Assembly (NCBI GenBank): GCA_945898055.1
Contig: CAMDGV010000016.1
Location: 1 to 64,000, forward strand
Source of the DNA: Akkermansia muciniphila
GTDB lineage: Bacteria; Verrucomicrobiota; Verrucomicrobiia; Limisphaerales; UBA9464
DNA: 64,000 nucleotides
Reading direction: 5' to 3'
The notes under the pieces were generated by a model. It was not told the DNA's origin. It did no database searches and worked only from the letters and a program-made list of their open reading frames with translations. Positions 54,329-64,000 of this stretch are shown here, piece after piece; within the stretch, counting starts at the first letter, position 1; every line of letters begins with the position of its first letter. The position numbers and the translations under genes are program-made.

Positions 54329-55807
54329 TTAGGGTAATTCAGTCGATCCCATAAGGAATCGGTCGCATTCGCGAGCAGCACCTCGGCCCTCATTGAAGGC
54401 CCAGACCACGAGGCTTTGACCCCGTCGACAATCGCCAGCAGCGAACACTTTGGGAATGCTGGTCAGATATTTGCCATGTTCGGCGCGCACGTTGGATCGT
54501 GGATCCCTCTCGATTCCGAGACCATCCAGCAAGGGTTGTTCCGGCCCGAGAAAACCCATTGCCAATAGAACCAGTTTGGCAGGAACCACCCGATCTGTAC
54601 CGGGCACATCGATCGGAATGAATTGCCCCTTTTCGTTTTTGTCCCACTTAATTTGGACGAGATGGACCCCAGTGACATTACCATCGGCGTCGCCGATGAA
54701 TTTTTTTGCGGTCGTCAGATAGACACGGGGATCATCGCCAAACTTTGCGGCGGCTTCCTCCTGTCCATAATCCAATTTGTAGGTCTTTGGCCATTCGGGC
54801 CAAGGGTTATCCTTGGAGCGTTTTTCGGGCGGACGCGGCAGAATTTCGAGCTGCACCAAGCTCTTGCAGGCATGTCGCATCGAGGTTCCGACGCAATCGG
54901 TACCGGTATCTCCACCGCCGATAATAATCACCTCTTTGTCAGCGGCAGAGATCGACGGGTCTAATTGATCAAGCAGAGACTTGGTATTGCCATGCAAGAA
55001 TTCCATGGCGAAGTGGATGCCCTTGAGTGAGCGACCTTCGATCGGTAAATCGCGGGGTTTGGTTGCGCCAGTGCAAAGAACGATGGCATCGAATTCCCCC
55101 ATCAACTCGGAAGAGGTGATATCTTTACCCACTTCGCAACTGCAACGGAAAGCGATCCCTTCCTTTTCCATTTGCTTAATGCGACGCAGGACCACCTTTG
55201 TTTTGTCGAGCTTCATGTTGGGGATCCCGTACATGAGAAGCCCGCCTGGTCGATCAGCGCGTTCGTAAACCGTTACCCAGTGGCCCGCCTTATTGAGTTG
55301 TGCTGCGGCGCAAAGTCCCGCTGGGCCTGAGCCAATCACGGCAACTTTTTTACCGGTTCGTTTCTTCGGAGGTTCTGGCTTGACCCAACCCTCCTCCCAA
55401 GCGTGGTCGATAATGGTGCATTCAATGTTCTTAATGGTTACCGGGGGAGCGTTAATCCCCAGCACGCAAGATCCTTCGCAAGGAGCAGGGCAAACTCGGC
55501 CGGTGAACTCAGGGAAGTTATTGGTCTTATGGAGTCGGTCTAAAGCCTCTTTCCAGAGACCGCGGTAAACGAGGTCGTTCCATTCAGGAATGAGGTTATT
55601 GATCGGACAACCGCTGGCCATGCCGCTGATAAGCGTCCCACTATGACAAAACGGGATTCCACAGTCCATGCAACGAGCCCCCTGCTGTTGGAGGGTTTTT
55701 TGGTCCATGTGCTCATGAAATTCGTTCCAATCATGAATACGTTTTTGCGCGCTCCGATCGATAGGTAGTTCGCGGAGGAATTCTAGAAATCCGGTAGGTT
55801 TGCCCAT
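54329..55807 (-). CDS. gltD: Glutamate synthase small subunit
   Basis: 492 residues. N-terminal cysteine sets for iron-sulfur clusters ([12 protein letters not shown] and [11 protein letters not shown]), the FAD-binding [17 protein letters not shown] and the NADPH-binding [17 protein letters not shown], ending with [19 protein letters not shown]. It passes electrons from NADPH to GltB for glutamate synthesis from glutamine and 2-oxoglutarate. It is 42 nt downstream of gltB in the same transcript. Confidence 0.96.
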   Translation of the reverse strand: MGKPTGFLEFLRELPIDRSAQKRIHDWNEFHEHMDQKTLQQQGARCMDCGIPFCHSGTLISGMASGCPINNLIPEWNDLVYRGLWKEALDRLHKTNNFPEFTGRVCPAPCEGSCVLGINAPPVTIKNIECTIIDHAWEEGWVKPEPPKKRTGKKVAVIGSGPAGLCAAAQLNKAGHWVTVYERADRPGGLLMYGIPNMKLDKTKVVLRRIKQMEKEGIAFRCSCEVGKDITSSELMGEFDAIVLCTGATKPRDLPIEGRSLKGIHFAMEFLHGNTKSLLDQLDPSISAADKEVIIIGGGDTGTDCVGTSMRHACKSLVQLEILPRPPEKRSKDNPWPEWPKTYKLDYGQEEAAAKFGDDPRVYLTTAKKFIGDADGNVTGVHLVQIKWDKNEKGQFIPIDVPGTDRVVPAKLVLLAMGFLGPEQPLLDGLGIERDPRSNVRAEHGKYLTSIPKVFAAGDCRRGQSLVVWAFNEGRGAARECDRFLMGSTELP

Positions 55808-55849
55808 TTCTTAGTCTCGTTTGGGGTCTGTAAATCGTTAATATACCGT

Positions 55850-58800
55850 CTAACCGCCACCCACACGCGCGATGTCCTTCGAGTTCATCTCGAAAGCTGC
55901 ATCCAGAGCGTCGTCACCGGTCAAGCCATCGGCCTTTGCCTTTTTAATGGCTTGCTGTACTCGTTTGTAATCCTTGGGCATAACCTTCACAAAATGCGGT
56001 AGGAAGGAGTCCCATTCGGCAAGAATCTTGGCGGCCCGCAGGCTTCGAGTATTGATGGCATGATCGCCCACGAGAGTCTTTAGATCTGCGGTATCCTCGG
56101 CGTCGAGCGGTTCAATCGCGACCATTTGCAGATTGCAACGCGTCGCGAAGTCCCCGGCTTCATCGAGAATATAGGCCACCCCGCCAGACATCCCTGCCGC
56201 AAAATTGCGACCGGATCGTCCCAGCACCACAACTTTGCCGCCGGTCATGTATTCGCAACCATGATCGCCGATCGATTCGACGACAGCGGTGACACCCGAA
56301 TTACGGACTGCAAAACGTTCACCTGCCATGCCTCGAATATACACTTGCCCTGCTGTGGCACCGTATAAAGCTACATTGCCGGTGATCATGTTTTCTTCTG
56401 AGGCGAAGGTAGAACCCTCAGGTGGGTAGAGGATGATTTTACCGCCCGATAATCCCTTGCCTAAATAGTCGTTTGCATCGCCTTCCAAGACGAGCGTCAT
56501 TCCGGGAGGGATGAATGCCCCAAAACTTTGTCCAGCGCTCCCTTGGAAGGTGAGGTGAATAGTGTCTTCCGGTAAGCCATTAGCGCCATGACGTCGAGTG
56601 AGTTCACTGCCAGTGATGGTGCCGGTAACTCGGTTGACATTGCGAATAGGAAGCGTGGCTCGGACTTTTTCTTTTCGATCCAAGGCCGGCTTGCAGAGAT
56701 CGAGGAGTCGGGTGACGTCGAGTGATTTGGTGATTCCGTGATCTTGAGTTATTTGACAATAACGCCCGACTCCAGGTCCGACATCGGGTTGGTAGAGGAT
56801 TTTGCTGAAGTCAACCCCCTTAGCCTTCCAGTGGTCAATTGCCTTACGGGGTTCGAGGCGGTCGGTGCGGCCGACCATATCGGTCAGGGATCGGAAGCCA
56901 AGTTGAGCCATTATTTCGCGCACTTCTTGAGCGATGAAGAGCATGAAGTTGACCGCATGCGCGGGATCACCCGTGAAGTGTTTTCGAAGTTCCGGATCTT
57001 GAGTGGCCACCCCGACTGGGCAGGTGTTGAGGTGGCAGACGCGCATCATAATGCAACCCAGTGCCACCAGCGGCGCGGTGGCAAAGCCAAACTCCTCTGC
57101 GCCCAAGAGCGCGGCGAGGACAACATCTCGACCGGTCTTCAATTGGCCATCCGTTTCCACAACGATCCGTGATCTGAGATTATTGAGAACCAGAGTCTGA
57201 TGGGTTTCGGCGAGACCGAGTTCCCAAGGAATCCCGGCGTGTTTAATTGAACCTTGAGGCGAAGCACCGGTCCCGCCATCGTAACCTGAGATCAGCACGA
57301 CGTCGGCGTGCGCCTTGGCGACCCCGGCAGCGATGGTGCCTACTCCGACTTCCGAGACCAATTTGACGCTGATTCGGGCGTGGATATTACCATTCTTGAG
57401 ATCGTGAATAAGTTCAGCGAGATCTTCGATTGAGTAGATATCGTGATGAGGAGGTGGCGAGATTAGACCGACCCCGGGGGTTGAATGTCGAACCTTAGCG
57501 ATCCAAGGATAGACCTTGCCGCCCGGTAACTGGCCGCCCTCACCGGGTTTGGCACCTTGAGCCATCTTGATCTGCAATTCCTGGGCATGGACCAGATAGG
57601 AACTGGTGACGCCGAAACGGCCGCTCGCCACCTGCTTAATGGCTGAGTTTTTAGAATCTCCATTGGCTTCGGGAATATAGCGGGCCGGATCTTCGCCGCC
57701 TTCGCCGGTGTTGGAACGGCCGCCAATCCGGTTCATCGCCACCGCCAGAGCCTCGTGCGCTTCCTTGGAAATGGACCCGTAGCTCATGGCGCCCGTTTTG
57801 AAGCGTTTGACGATCGCTTCTACCGATTCCACTTGATCGATAGGAATCGGTTCTGAGGGTTTAAAGTCGAGCAAACCTCGCAGTGTGGCCCAATGTTTAA
57901 ACTGTTCATTCACCAATGCTGAGTATTCTTTAAAGACTTTGTAATCGGCATTGCGGACTGCTTTTTGCAGTTTATGAACGGTCTCAGGGTTGAAGAGATG
58001 ATATTCTCCCTCGCTCCGCCACTGGTATTGACCGCCTACATCAAGAGTGCGGTTGACCGTTTGTCGATCCGGGAAGGCCCGGCGATGGCGGGTTTCAACT
58101 TCCTGAGCGATTTCTTCCATACCGATCCCTTCAACCCGAGTTGAAGTCCAAGTGAAGTACTTGTCCACAAGCTGCTCGTTGATTCCAATCGCCTCAAAAA
58201 TCTGTGCGCCGCGATAGGATTGGATCGTCGAAATACCCATCTTCGAAGCGACTTTAATAATTCCTTTGACGGCCGCTTTAACGAAATTGTTACAGGCTTT
58301 TTTGTGGTCGATATTGACCAGTAATCCTTGGTTGATGAGGTCGTCGAGTGATTCAAAAGCCAAGTACGGATTGATGGCACCGCAACCGTAGCCGATCAGG
58401 AGTGAGAAGTGATGCACTTCACGCGGTTCCCCTGATTCCAGAACTAATCCAACCCGTGTTCGTGTCCCAGCTCGGATTAAGTGATGATGAAGACCACTGA
58501 CGGCAAGTAGGGCGGGAATAGCTGCATTTTTTGCGCCAATCCCGCGGTCAGATAGGATTAGGATATTGACCCCCTCTTCGATCGCTAAATCGGCCTTCTT
58601 GAAAAGATCGGAGAGCGCTTTCTCGAGTCCCTTGGCTCCTTTATCGACCTTGTAGAGAATAGGTAGGGTAGCCGACTTGTAGCCCGCTTGATCGAGGTGC
58701 TTGAGTTTGGCAAATTCCTCATTAGTAAGGACGGGCGACTTGAGTTCGATGAGATGGCAGCTTTCCGGTACCGGATTAAGCAAGTTTTTCTCTGAACCGA

Positions 58801-60478
58801 TCGTTGTCTCGGAACTGGTGACAATCTCTTCTCGGATACAGTCAATCGGAGGATTGGTAACCTGAGCAAACAACTGTTGGAAGTAGTTGTAGAGAGATTG
58901 CGGTTGATTGGATAGCACCGCTAGAGGGGTGTCAGTACCCATAGAACCGACGGCTTCGACGGCATCGCGTGCCATGGGAACCATGAGGAGGCGCAAATCT
59001 TCAAATGTATAACCGAAAGCCTGCTGACGTCGTTGGATAGCCCCATGACTGGGTTCTGCTGCTTGATCTGGTTTCGGTAAGGAGTCCAGTTCAATCATAT
59101 GCTGATTCAGCCACTGTCGGTACGGCTGTTCTCCCGCAATTTGATCTTTGATTTCGGTATCGTCGACGATTCGACCTTGTTCGGTATCGATGTAGAACAT
59201 GCGACCCGGCTGCAATCGGCCTTTCTGCGCGATATTTTCAGGCGCAATATCTAACACGCCGACTTCCGAGGCCATGATTACCTGATCATCTTTGGTGACA
59301 TAGTAACGTGAGGGGCGCAGTCCATTGCGATCGAGGGACGCGCCGATCCGAATACCGTCAGTAAAAGCAATACAAGCAGGGCCATCCCACGGTTCCATTA
59401 GACAGGAATGGTACTCATAGAAAGCCTTCTTCTCGTCGCTCATAGACTCATGATTTGCCCAAGGCTCGGGGATCATCATCATCATCGCGTGAGGCAGCGA
59501 TCGGCCGGCTAGAACGAGAAGTTCCAGCACATTATCAAACATCGCTGAATCGCTGCCGTTGGGATCAACGATCGGAAGAATTTTTTCGATATCTTCACCG
59601 AAGGCGTCAGAAGCAAAGAGAGCTTCCCGGGCCCGCATCCAGTTAATATTACCCCTCAGCGTGTTGATTTCGCCATTGTGAGCCACGTACCGGTAAGGGT
59701 GTGAACGGGACCAACTAGGGAAAGTATTGGTGCTGAAACGAGAATGAACAAGCGCCAGCGCCGTCTTCATCAGCGGATTGCGAAGATCAGAAAAATAAGT
59801 GCCGACCTGTTCAGTGAGCAACATTCCTTTGTAGACCAAGGTGCGGCAGGACAAACTGCAAACATACCAATAGGCACTACCATCCATCGTGGAACAGCGG
59901 ATCTCTTTGTGACATTTCTTTCGGATAACGTAGAGTTTACGCTCGAAAGCAAGGTCATCAGCTATCCCTTCACCACGCCCGATGAACACCATAGCCACCT
60001 GAGGCTCAGCCGATTTAGCTGTTTCACCAAGTGAACTGTTGTCTTTGGGGACCGTTCGCCATCCGAGGAATTCTTGTCCTTCTGAGTTGACGATTTTTTC
60101 GAAGGTCTGCTCGATTTTGCGGCGTTCCCGAGGATCGGGAGGCAGGTAGATCATACCGACTCCGTATTGCCCTTCGGCGGGTAAGTTGATGCCGATTGCC
60201 TTTGTTGCCTCAACCAGAAACTCGTGTGGTACTTGAATGAGAATACCCGCGCCATCTCCGGTGTTCACCTCGGAACCACAGGCTCCGCGATGATCTAGAT
60301 TTTGAAGAATCTGTAACCCTTGCTCGACCAGTCTGTGAGATTTCTGTCCTTTAATATTGGCGACAAATCCCACGCCACAGGCGTCGTGTTCGTGGCGAGG
60401 GTCGTAAAGCCCCTGTTTCTTAGGCGCATCCAAGCGTGGTGCCACCGGAAAAACTTCCTGCTCGTTGCTTTTGATCAT
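55850..60478 (-). CDS. gltB: Glutamate synthase large subunit
   Basis: 1542 residues, the usual length. The N-terminal glutamine amidotransferase begins with a 33-residue propeptide and a catalytic Cys34 in [12 protein letters not shown]. The synthase barrel contains [20 protein letters not shown] and the 3Fe-4S cysteines [19 protein letters not shown]; the beta-helix C-terminal domain has the [20 protein letters not shown] pattern. It works with gltD in ammonia assimilation. Confidence 0.97.
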   Translation of the reverse strand: MIKSNEQEVFPVAPRLDAPKKQGLYDPRHEHDACGVGFVANIKGQKSHRLVEQGLQILQNLDHRGACGSEVNTGDGAGILIQVPHEFLVEATKAIGINLPAEGQYGVGMIYLPPDPRERRKIEQTFEKIVNSEGQEFLGWRTVPKDNSSLGETAKSAEPQVAMVFIGRGEGIADDLAFERKLYVIRKKCHKEIRCSTMDGSAYWYVCSLSCRTLVYKGMLLTEQVGTYFSDLRNPLMKTALALVHSRFSTNTFPSWSRSHPYRYVAHNGEINTLRGNINWMRAREALFASDAFGEDIEKILPIVDPNGSDSAMFDNVLELLVLAGRSLPHAMMMMIPEPWANHESMSDEKKAFYEYHSCLMEPWDGPACIAFTDGIRIGASLDRNGLRPSRYYVTKDDQVIMASEVGVLDIAPENIAQKGRLQPGRMFYIDTEQGRIVDDTEIKDQIAGEQPYRQWLNQHMIELDSLPKPDQAAEPSHGAIQRRQQAFGYTFEDLRLLMVPMARDAVEAVGSMGTDTPLAVLSNQPQSLYNYFQQLFAQVTNPPIDCIREEIVTSSETTIGSEKNLLNPVPESCHLIELKSPVLTNEEFAKLKHLDQAGYKSATLPILYKVDKGAKGLEKALSDLFKKADLAIEEGVNILILSDRGIGAKNAAIPALLAVSGLHHHLIRAGTRTRVGLVLESGEPREVHHFSLLIGYGCGAINPYLAFESLDDLINQGLLVNIDHKKACNNFVKAAVKGIIKVASKMGISTIQSYRGAQIFEAIGINEQLVDKYFTWTSTRVEGIGMEEIAQEVETRHRRAFPDRQTVNRTLDVGGQYQWRSEGEYHLFNPETVHKLQKAVRNADYKVFKEYSALVNEQFKHWATLRGLLDFKPSEPIPIDQVESVEAIVKRFKTGAMSYGSISKEAHEALAVAMNRIGGRSNTGEGGEDPARYIPEANGDSKNSAIKQVASGRFGVTSSYLVHAQELQIKMAQGAKPGEGGQLPGGKVYPWIAKVRHSTPGVGLISPPPHHDIYSIEDLAELIHDLKNGNIHARISVKLVSEVGVGTIAAGVAKAHADVVLISGYDGGTGASPQGSIKHAGIPWELGLAETHQTLVLNNLRSRIVVETDGQLKTGRDVVLAALLGAEEFGFATAPLVALGCIMMRVCHLNTCPVGVATQDPELRKHFTGDPAHAVNFMLFIAQEVREIMAQLGFRSLTDMVGRTDRLEPRKAIDHWKAKGVDFSKILYQPDVGPGVGRYCQITQDHGITKSLDVTRLLDLCKPALDRKEKVRATLPIRNVNRVTGTITGSELTRRHGANGLPEDTIHLTFQGSAGQSFGAFIPPGMTLVLEGDANDYLGKGLSGGKIILYPPEGSTFASEENMITGNVALYGATAGQVYIRGMAGERFAVRNSGVTAVVESIGDHGCEYMTGGKVVVLGRSGRNFAAGMSGGVAYILDEAGDFATRCNLQMVAIEPLDAEDTADLKTLVGDHAINTRSLRAAKILAEWDSFLPHFVKVMPKDYKRVQQAIKKAKADGLTGDDALDAAFEMNSKDIARVGGG

Positions 60479-60806
60479 TCTTCGATGTTTGAAACGATTT
60501 GACTGTGATTCATTCTGCGATGGGCCGGCTTGAAACTGAGGCTCCTGACCGACTCTTCTTAAGGTATGCGACCATAGCTAGTGGGGGTCAAGTAGGAGAT
60601 GATGTTGACGCTAAATTTGCTAGGACCGCCTTTTGGCGATTGAAAGGACTTCAATGGCCTGAGAGTCAGGCTTTCAACCTTTCTAGCGGAGTTTATTTTA
60701 AGTCGTTCGCTGTCAGATGAAGGCCGAGTCTTTGGGTGCTTGCTGCCTCATTAAGCGACGAAGTCGGATGGGTAGTCTGCCGAGGTAAGCTCAGAAAATC
60801 AGCAGA
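60479..60806. other. Upstream region of gltB
   Basis: 328 nt between the gltB start and the rarD stop, both on the minus strand. A plus-strand frame at 60499-60720 has no recognisable motif and was not accepted. Presumably holds the gltBD promoter; no specific site can be named. Confidence 0.4.
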
Positions 60807-61706
60807 TCAAGAGAGTTGCCTTTTTGGGATGCGCCCTTGAGTGAAGAGAGCGTCACCGGTGTAAAGTGCGAGTGCAGCCCAAATGAAGGCAAAGCTGATC
60901 AGTCGAGATTGGATCAACTGTTCGTGGTACAGCCAGATTCCGATGAAGAGTTGAAGGGTGGGAGCGATGTATTGGAGGATCCCCAAGGTAGAAAGGCGAA
61001 TGCGACGGGCCGCATGGGCAAAAAGCAGCAAGGGAATAGCCGTGACCGCTCCGGAACAGAGGATGAGCAGATCCACTTTGGCGTTAATATGAGTGAAGGC
61101 TCCAGCGCCGCTGTGGTGGCGCCAGAGTAAAAGTCCGAGGGCTAGAGGGGCTAGGAGAAGGGTCTCGATTGCTAACCCGGGGATGGCTCCGAGTAAGGAG
61201 CGTTTTCGCATTAAACTGTAACCACTCCAACTCCCAGCAATGGCCAAGCTAGTCCAAGGAATACGTCCCGCCTGCCAGAGCAAAAGGCTGACTCCCACGG
61301 CAGCTAGACCGACGGCGATCCATTGTATCCTCTTTAAGTCTTCTTTCAGGAGGAATCGCCCAGCCAACACATTGACGAGCGGCACCAAGAAGTAGCCGAG
61401 ACTTGTCTCGATGATGTGTCCGGAATTAACGCCTTGCACATAGACCCACCAGTTGGTGGTGAGAAGTAAGCCGCTTAAGCCCAGTTTCCAAAGGGAGCCA
61501 ACAGAGCTGAGCGTCGTCAGAGTGGTTTCGCGATTTTCTTTCATAGCTGCCAGAAAAACCAGAAGAAGAGCCAGCGACCAGAGGTGTCGGTGCGCAATCA
61601 ATTCTAGAGGGTCAATCCCAGAAAGTTGTTTCCAATAAATTGGGACAGTGCCCCAGAGCAGATAGCAGGCACTTGCGGACAGTGCCCCGGAGCGGGTTGG
61701 GGCCAT
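60807..61706 (-). CDS. rarD: RarD-type EamA-family transporter
   Basis: 299 residues from the ATG at 61706; a start at 61757 would add 17 polar residues. Ten hydrophobic helices in the drug/metabolite transporter pattern, with RarD-specific motifs: YLLWGTVPIYWKQLSGIDPL, ELIAHRHLWSLALL, TTNWWVYVQGVNSGHIIETS, LGYFLVPLVNVLAG and STLGILQYIAPTLQL. The family exports small metabolites; the substrate is unknown. Confidence 0.9.
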   Translation of the reverse strand: MAPTRSGALSASACYLLWGTVPIYWKQLSGIDPLELIAHRHLWSLALLLVFLAAMKENRETTLTTLSSVGSLWKLGLSGLLLTTNWWVYVQGVNSGHIIETSLGYFLVPLVNVLAGRFLLKEDLKRIQWIAVGLAAVGVSLLLWQAGRIPWTSLAIAGSWSGYSLMRKRSLLGAIPGLAIETLLLAPLALGLLLWRHHSGAGAFTHINAKVDLLILCSGAVTAIPLLLFAHAARRIRLSTLGILQYIAPTLQLFIGIWLYHEQLIQSRLISFAFIWAALALYTGDALFTQGRIPKRQLS

Positions 61707-61802
61707 CGGCAATTCAGAGTGTGGACGCACCGGCGTACCTTCCTGAAACTCGGGCACTCGTCAATAAACCTCGTAGCCATCAACCTCGGAGGCCCCTCTT
61801 CT

Positions 61803-62250
61803 TTATCGGATAACCCGAACCCAAAAGTAGTAGGTGCCCCTTCCAAGAGGAACTGGGAAGGGGCTGGTGAGCGGGCCGACTATCCCTCGAATCGGTGCCC
61901 CACCGGAGCTCCAGAGTAAGAGGCCGGCACTGATTTCCAATGGGTAGTCGCGTCCTAAAACTGAGGTCCACGCTGCTGAGACCGGTCGGTTAGCTTGGCC
62001 TGATGGTAGGTCGAGTCGGAGGAATGAATCGTTATTTTTGGGATAAGTGCCGGCAATAAATCCGCCCAAGTAAATCGTAGAGGCGAGGAGACTCACGGTT
62101 AGCCAAGGTTTGGCGAGACTTGAGAGCGGGCAGGGCAGGGGTACTGATTGTTTCGTTTCGGAAGCGAATGAAACGGGCGTCCTGACTAAGGGCGCCCGAG
62201 CTGAGGAGCAAAAAGAGTCCGATCAAAACGAACCAAGCCCTGAGGTTCAT
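61803..62250 (-). pseudogene. Frameshifted secreted protein
   Basis: From the ATG at 62250 a signal peptide is clear (MNLRAWFVLIGLFLLLSSGA), then SQDARFIRFRNETISTP. That frame ends at 62032. From about 62100 a second frame carries protein-like sequence to 61803: VSLLASTIYLGGFIAGTYPK, SGQANRPVSAAWTSVLGRD, TSPFPVPLGRGTYYFWVRVI. Joining them with one shift near 62100 gives about 150 residues. The family is not recognised. Either a pseudogene or a sequencing error. Confidence 0.5.
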
Positions 62251-62373
62251 AGGAAAGCCAGAGCCGCCCAGTGAAGGATCAACCAGAGCATGGGTAGGAA
62301 GGTTTCCAAGATGATAAAATCAAGGAATTGATCCTTGGAAGCGGCCGGAAATCTCCCCAGTTTGAAGGGGTTA

Positions 62374-63390
62374 ATGCGCCCTTTTCTTTTATTTTTCTTC
62401 CTGCTGATCTGGCTGCATTCAGCGGGCGCTTGGGATTACGAGTTGCATCGATTCGTCAATCAGATTGCCTTAAAAACGTTGCCGAATTCTTTTCCTGCTT
62501 TTGTGCGGACACCTGAGGCGGCTGAGCGGATTGCTTATCTTTCTGGCGAACCCGATCGCTGGCGTAACTCGAACGAGGGAGCTCTAAAGCATGTCAATGA
62601 GCCGGATCACTTTTTTGATATTGAAGACTTGGAGCCGTTGGGTTTGCGCCTCGATGAATTAACCGGATTCCGTGAAGAGTTTGTCGCCTCGATCGTGACT
62701 GCGCGGATGCAGAAAAAGTCTCTTTTTGAGTTGAATGTGACCTCGATGGGGCCCAATCGGAATCGCTGGCTGCCGGGTCTATTACCTTGGAAACTAGCCG
62801 AGGAATATGGACGTCTTAAGTCGAGTTTTTCTTGTTTGAGAACTTTCGAGCAATACGGCGGACAGACATCAGAAATCGTCAATGCCCAGGCGAGTGTTGT
62901 GCAGGTTATGGGTATCATGGGGCATTTTGCAGGAGATGCCGCCCAACCGCTTCACACCACTCGGCACTATAATGGGTGGGTGGGTTTGAATCCCTCTGGA
63001 TATACCACTAATCGTAGTTTTCACGCGTGGATTGATGGAGGCTTTATGAGAAAATCGGGTCTAGAGAAGGAAGCTCTTTTGAGACGGGTCCGACCGGCTC
63101 GGTTGCTATGGAAATCTGCAAATCCGGGTGACATCGAACCGGTCTTTTCGCTAACCCTGAATTTCGTGCGCGAGCAATTTACTCAGGTGGAGGTCCTCTA
63201 TGCAGCGGAGAAAGCCGGAGATCTAAAAGGTGTCGGAACAGCAGCGGGGCGGAATCTGATGGAGGCTCAACTGCTCAAGGCTGGGCAATTCTTGGGTGAC
63301 CTTTGGTATTCTGCTTGGATATTGGCCCCCAAGGATCTCTTTCTACAATCCGCTTTAGCCCGTCGCAAACTGACTGAGTCAGACAAATAA
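62374..63390 (+). CDS. Secreted S1/P1-type nuclease family protein
   Basis: 338 residues from the ATG at 62374, giving a signal peptide (MRPFLLFFFLLIWLHSAG) cut before Trp: A|WDYELHRFVNQIA. In S1/P1 nucleases that N-terminal Trp and the following His bind zinc. Other zinc ligands are in VNEPDHFFDIED and MGIMGHFAGDAAQPLHTTRH; HAWIDGGFM also fits. The family cleaves single-stranded nucleic acids or acts as a zinc phospholipase. Confidence 0.82.
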   Translation: MRPFLLFFFLLIWLHSAGAWDYELHRFVNQIALKTLPNSFPAFVRTPEAAERIAYLSGEPDRWRNSNEGALKHVNEPDHFFDIEDLEPLGLRLDELTGFREEFVASIVTARMQKKSLFELNVTSMGPNRNRWLPGLLPWKLAEEYGRLKSSFSCLRTFEQYGGQTSEIVNAQASVVQVMGIMGHFAGDAAQPLHTTRHYNGWVGLNPSGYTTNRSFHAWIDGGFMRKSGLEKEALLRRVRPARLLWKSANPGDIEPVFSLTLNFVREQFTQVEVLYAAEKAGDLKGVGTAAGRNLMEAQLLKAGQFLGDLWYSAWILAPKDLFLQSALARRKLTESDK

Positions 63391-63522
63391 ACGGAATAAC
63401 TGAGGTTTCAATCCGGGTTTTTCGAATGTGGCGATCCATGGTGATTCCAGCGCGCGTCCGATTATTTGAGGGTCGTTCATTTTCGAGTTTATTAGTTTTG
63501 CCTATTTTGCAAGATCGGGAGC

Positions 63523-64000
63523 ATGTCGGCCATCGCTGAAACTGCAGAATCAAGTGACCCCTTTAGTAAACAGGTGGCGGTTACCATCGCTATCTTGACC
63601 GTATTTTTAGCGTTTATTGGCAACAAGGGTGACAACGCAAAAACGGAAGGCCTTTTAAAGACCAGTGAAGCGGCGAATCAGTGGGGCTATTATCAGTCCA
63701 AAAGCATTAAGCAGCACACCAGTGAAAGCGAAGGTTCCATTCTCGCAAACTTACCAGAGTCAGGAAACCAGGCCAAGCGGGATGCGGCCATCGCTAAAGT
63801 CGAGGCGAACGTCAAGCGCTACGACTCGGAAAAGCAGGAGATTAAAACGAAGGCAGAATCCCTAGAATCGATTGCCCACCAGAGTGAGTTGGTCAACGAT
63901 CGTTGCGATCAGTCGTCCTTGGTTCTTCAAATCGGAGTCATTATTTGCTCCATTGCCATCTTATCGAAATGGCGGCTTTTTTGGCACTTAGGCATGGTTC
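63523..64000 (+). CDS. DUF4337 protein (3' end cut off by window)
   Basis: The frame from the ATG at 63523 runs off the window after about 159 codons. It has an early helix (QVAVTIAILTVFLAFIGNKG), the DUF4337-type ANQWGYYQSKSIKQHTSE, a coiled coil (IAKVEANVKRYDSEKQEIKT) and a second helix pair beginning SLVLQIGVIICSIAIL. A small inner-membrane protein family of unknown function. Confidence 0.8.
   Translation, partial: MSAIAETAESSDPFSKQVAVTIAILTVFLAFIGNKGDNAKTEGLLKTSEAANQWGYYQSKSIKQHTSESEGSILANLPESGNQAKRDAAIAKVEANVKRYDSEKQEIKTKAESLESIAHQSELVNDRCDQSSLVLQIGVIICSIAILSKWRLFWHLGMV

Noticed and set aside
60499-60720. 73-codon frame in the gltB upstream region
   Set aside because: TTG start without a ribosome site, no family resemblance, and it lies where the gltBD promoter is expected.

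Overview
The window looks like chromosomal DNA of a member of the Verrucomicrobiota (PVC superphylum), with an insert of foreign DNA. The indicators are a Tat-exported DUF1501 protein, a DUF1549/DUF1553 protein with a planctomycete-type cytochrome c motif, a DUF3472 protein, LamG, CotH-kinase, sialidase and PQQ-propeller secreted proteins, and many GTG/TTG starts with weak Shine-Dalgarno sequences. The assignment is by gene content only; no rRNA is present.

Layout. 1-8.5 kb: a partial LamG protein; an OFA-family MFS transporter whose reading frame begins with an IS66 TnpA-like domain, followed by its tiny small subunit; a sugar-isomerase-like TIM barrel; a sugar kinase-MurQ fusion for amino-sugar/cell-wall recycling; a decayed DUF1549/DUF1553 gene; and a DUF3472 protein. 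8.9-21.8 kb: mostly housekeeping genes (PQQ propeller, rpmE2, prfA, HAD phosphatase, desaturase plus rhodanese, a protease-SirB1 fusion, a uronate-isomerase-like enzyme, lolC/lolD, purK, peroxiredoxin).

21.92-30.82 kb: an integrative element of about 8.9 kb in a tRNA-Thr(CGT) gene, bounded by a 43-bp direct repeat made of the 5' half of the tRNA. It carries an AT-rich MBOAT/SGNH acyl-transfer pair, a broken sugar transferase, a protein with family-A-polymerase-like palm motifs, a DUF3102-like protein, small ORFs, a serine recombinase and a tyrosine integrase broken by one frameshift. Just beyond the intact tRNA (30.93-31.91 kb) lies a second, older, heavily frameshifted integrase of the same family pointing the other way, so this tRNA has been a repeated insertion target.

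32-64 kb: rpsT; a DUF5666-like secreted protein; DUF1501; a DadA-like oxidase; sialidase and CotH proteins; a dipeptide-epimerase remnant; a NicO-like metal transporter; GluQ-RS; a propeller/toroid secreted protein; trpA; the large DUF1549/1553 protein; a DTW-domain tRNA modification enzyme; MscS; an M23 peptidase with a SecD-like lipoprotein; a 35-residue basic protein; a sugar isomerase; gltD and gltB; RarD; a frameshifted secreted protein; an S1/P1-type nuclease; and a partial DUF4337 protein.

The best candidates for something new are the polymerase-like protein and its element at the tRNA-Thr, the TnpA-MFS fusion, the kinase-MurQ fusion and the protease-LamG-SirB1 fusion. All functional calls rest on motif recognition by eye; no database search was run.
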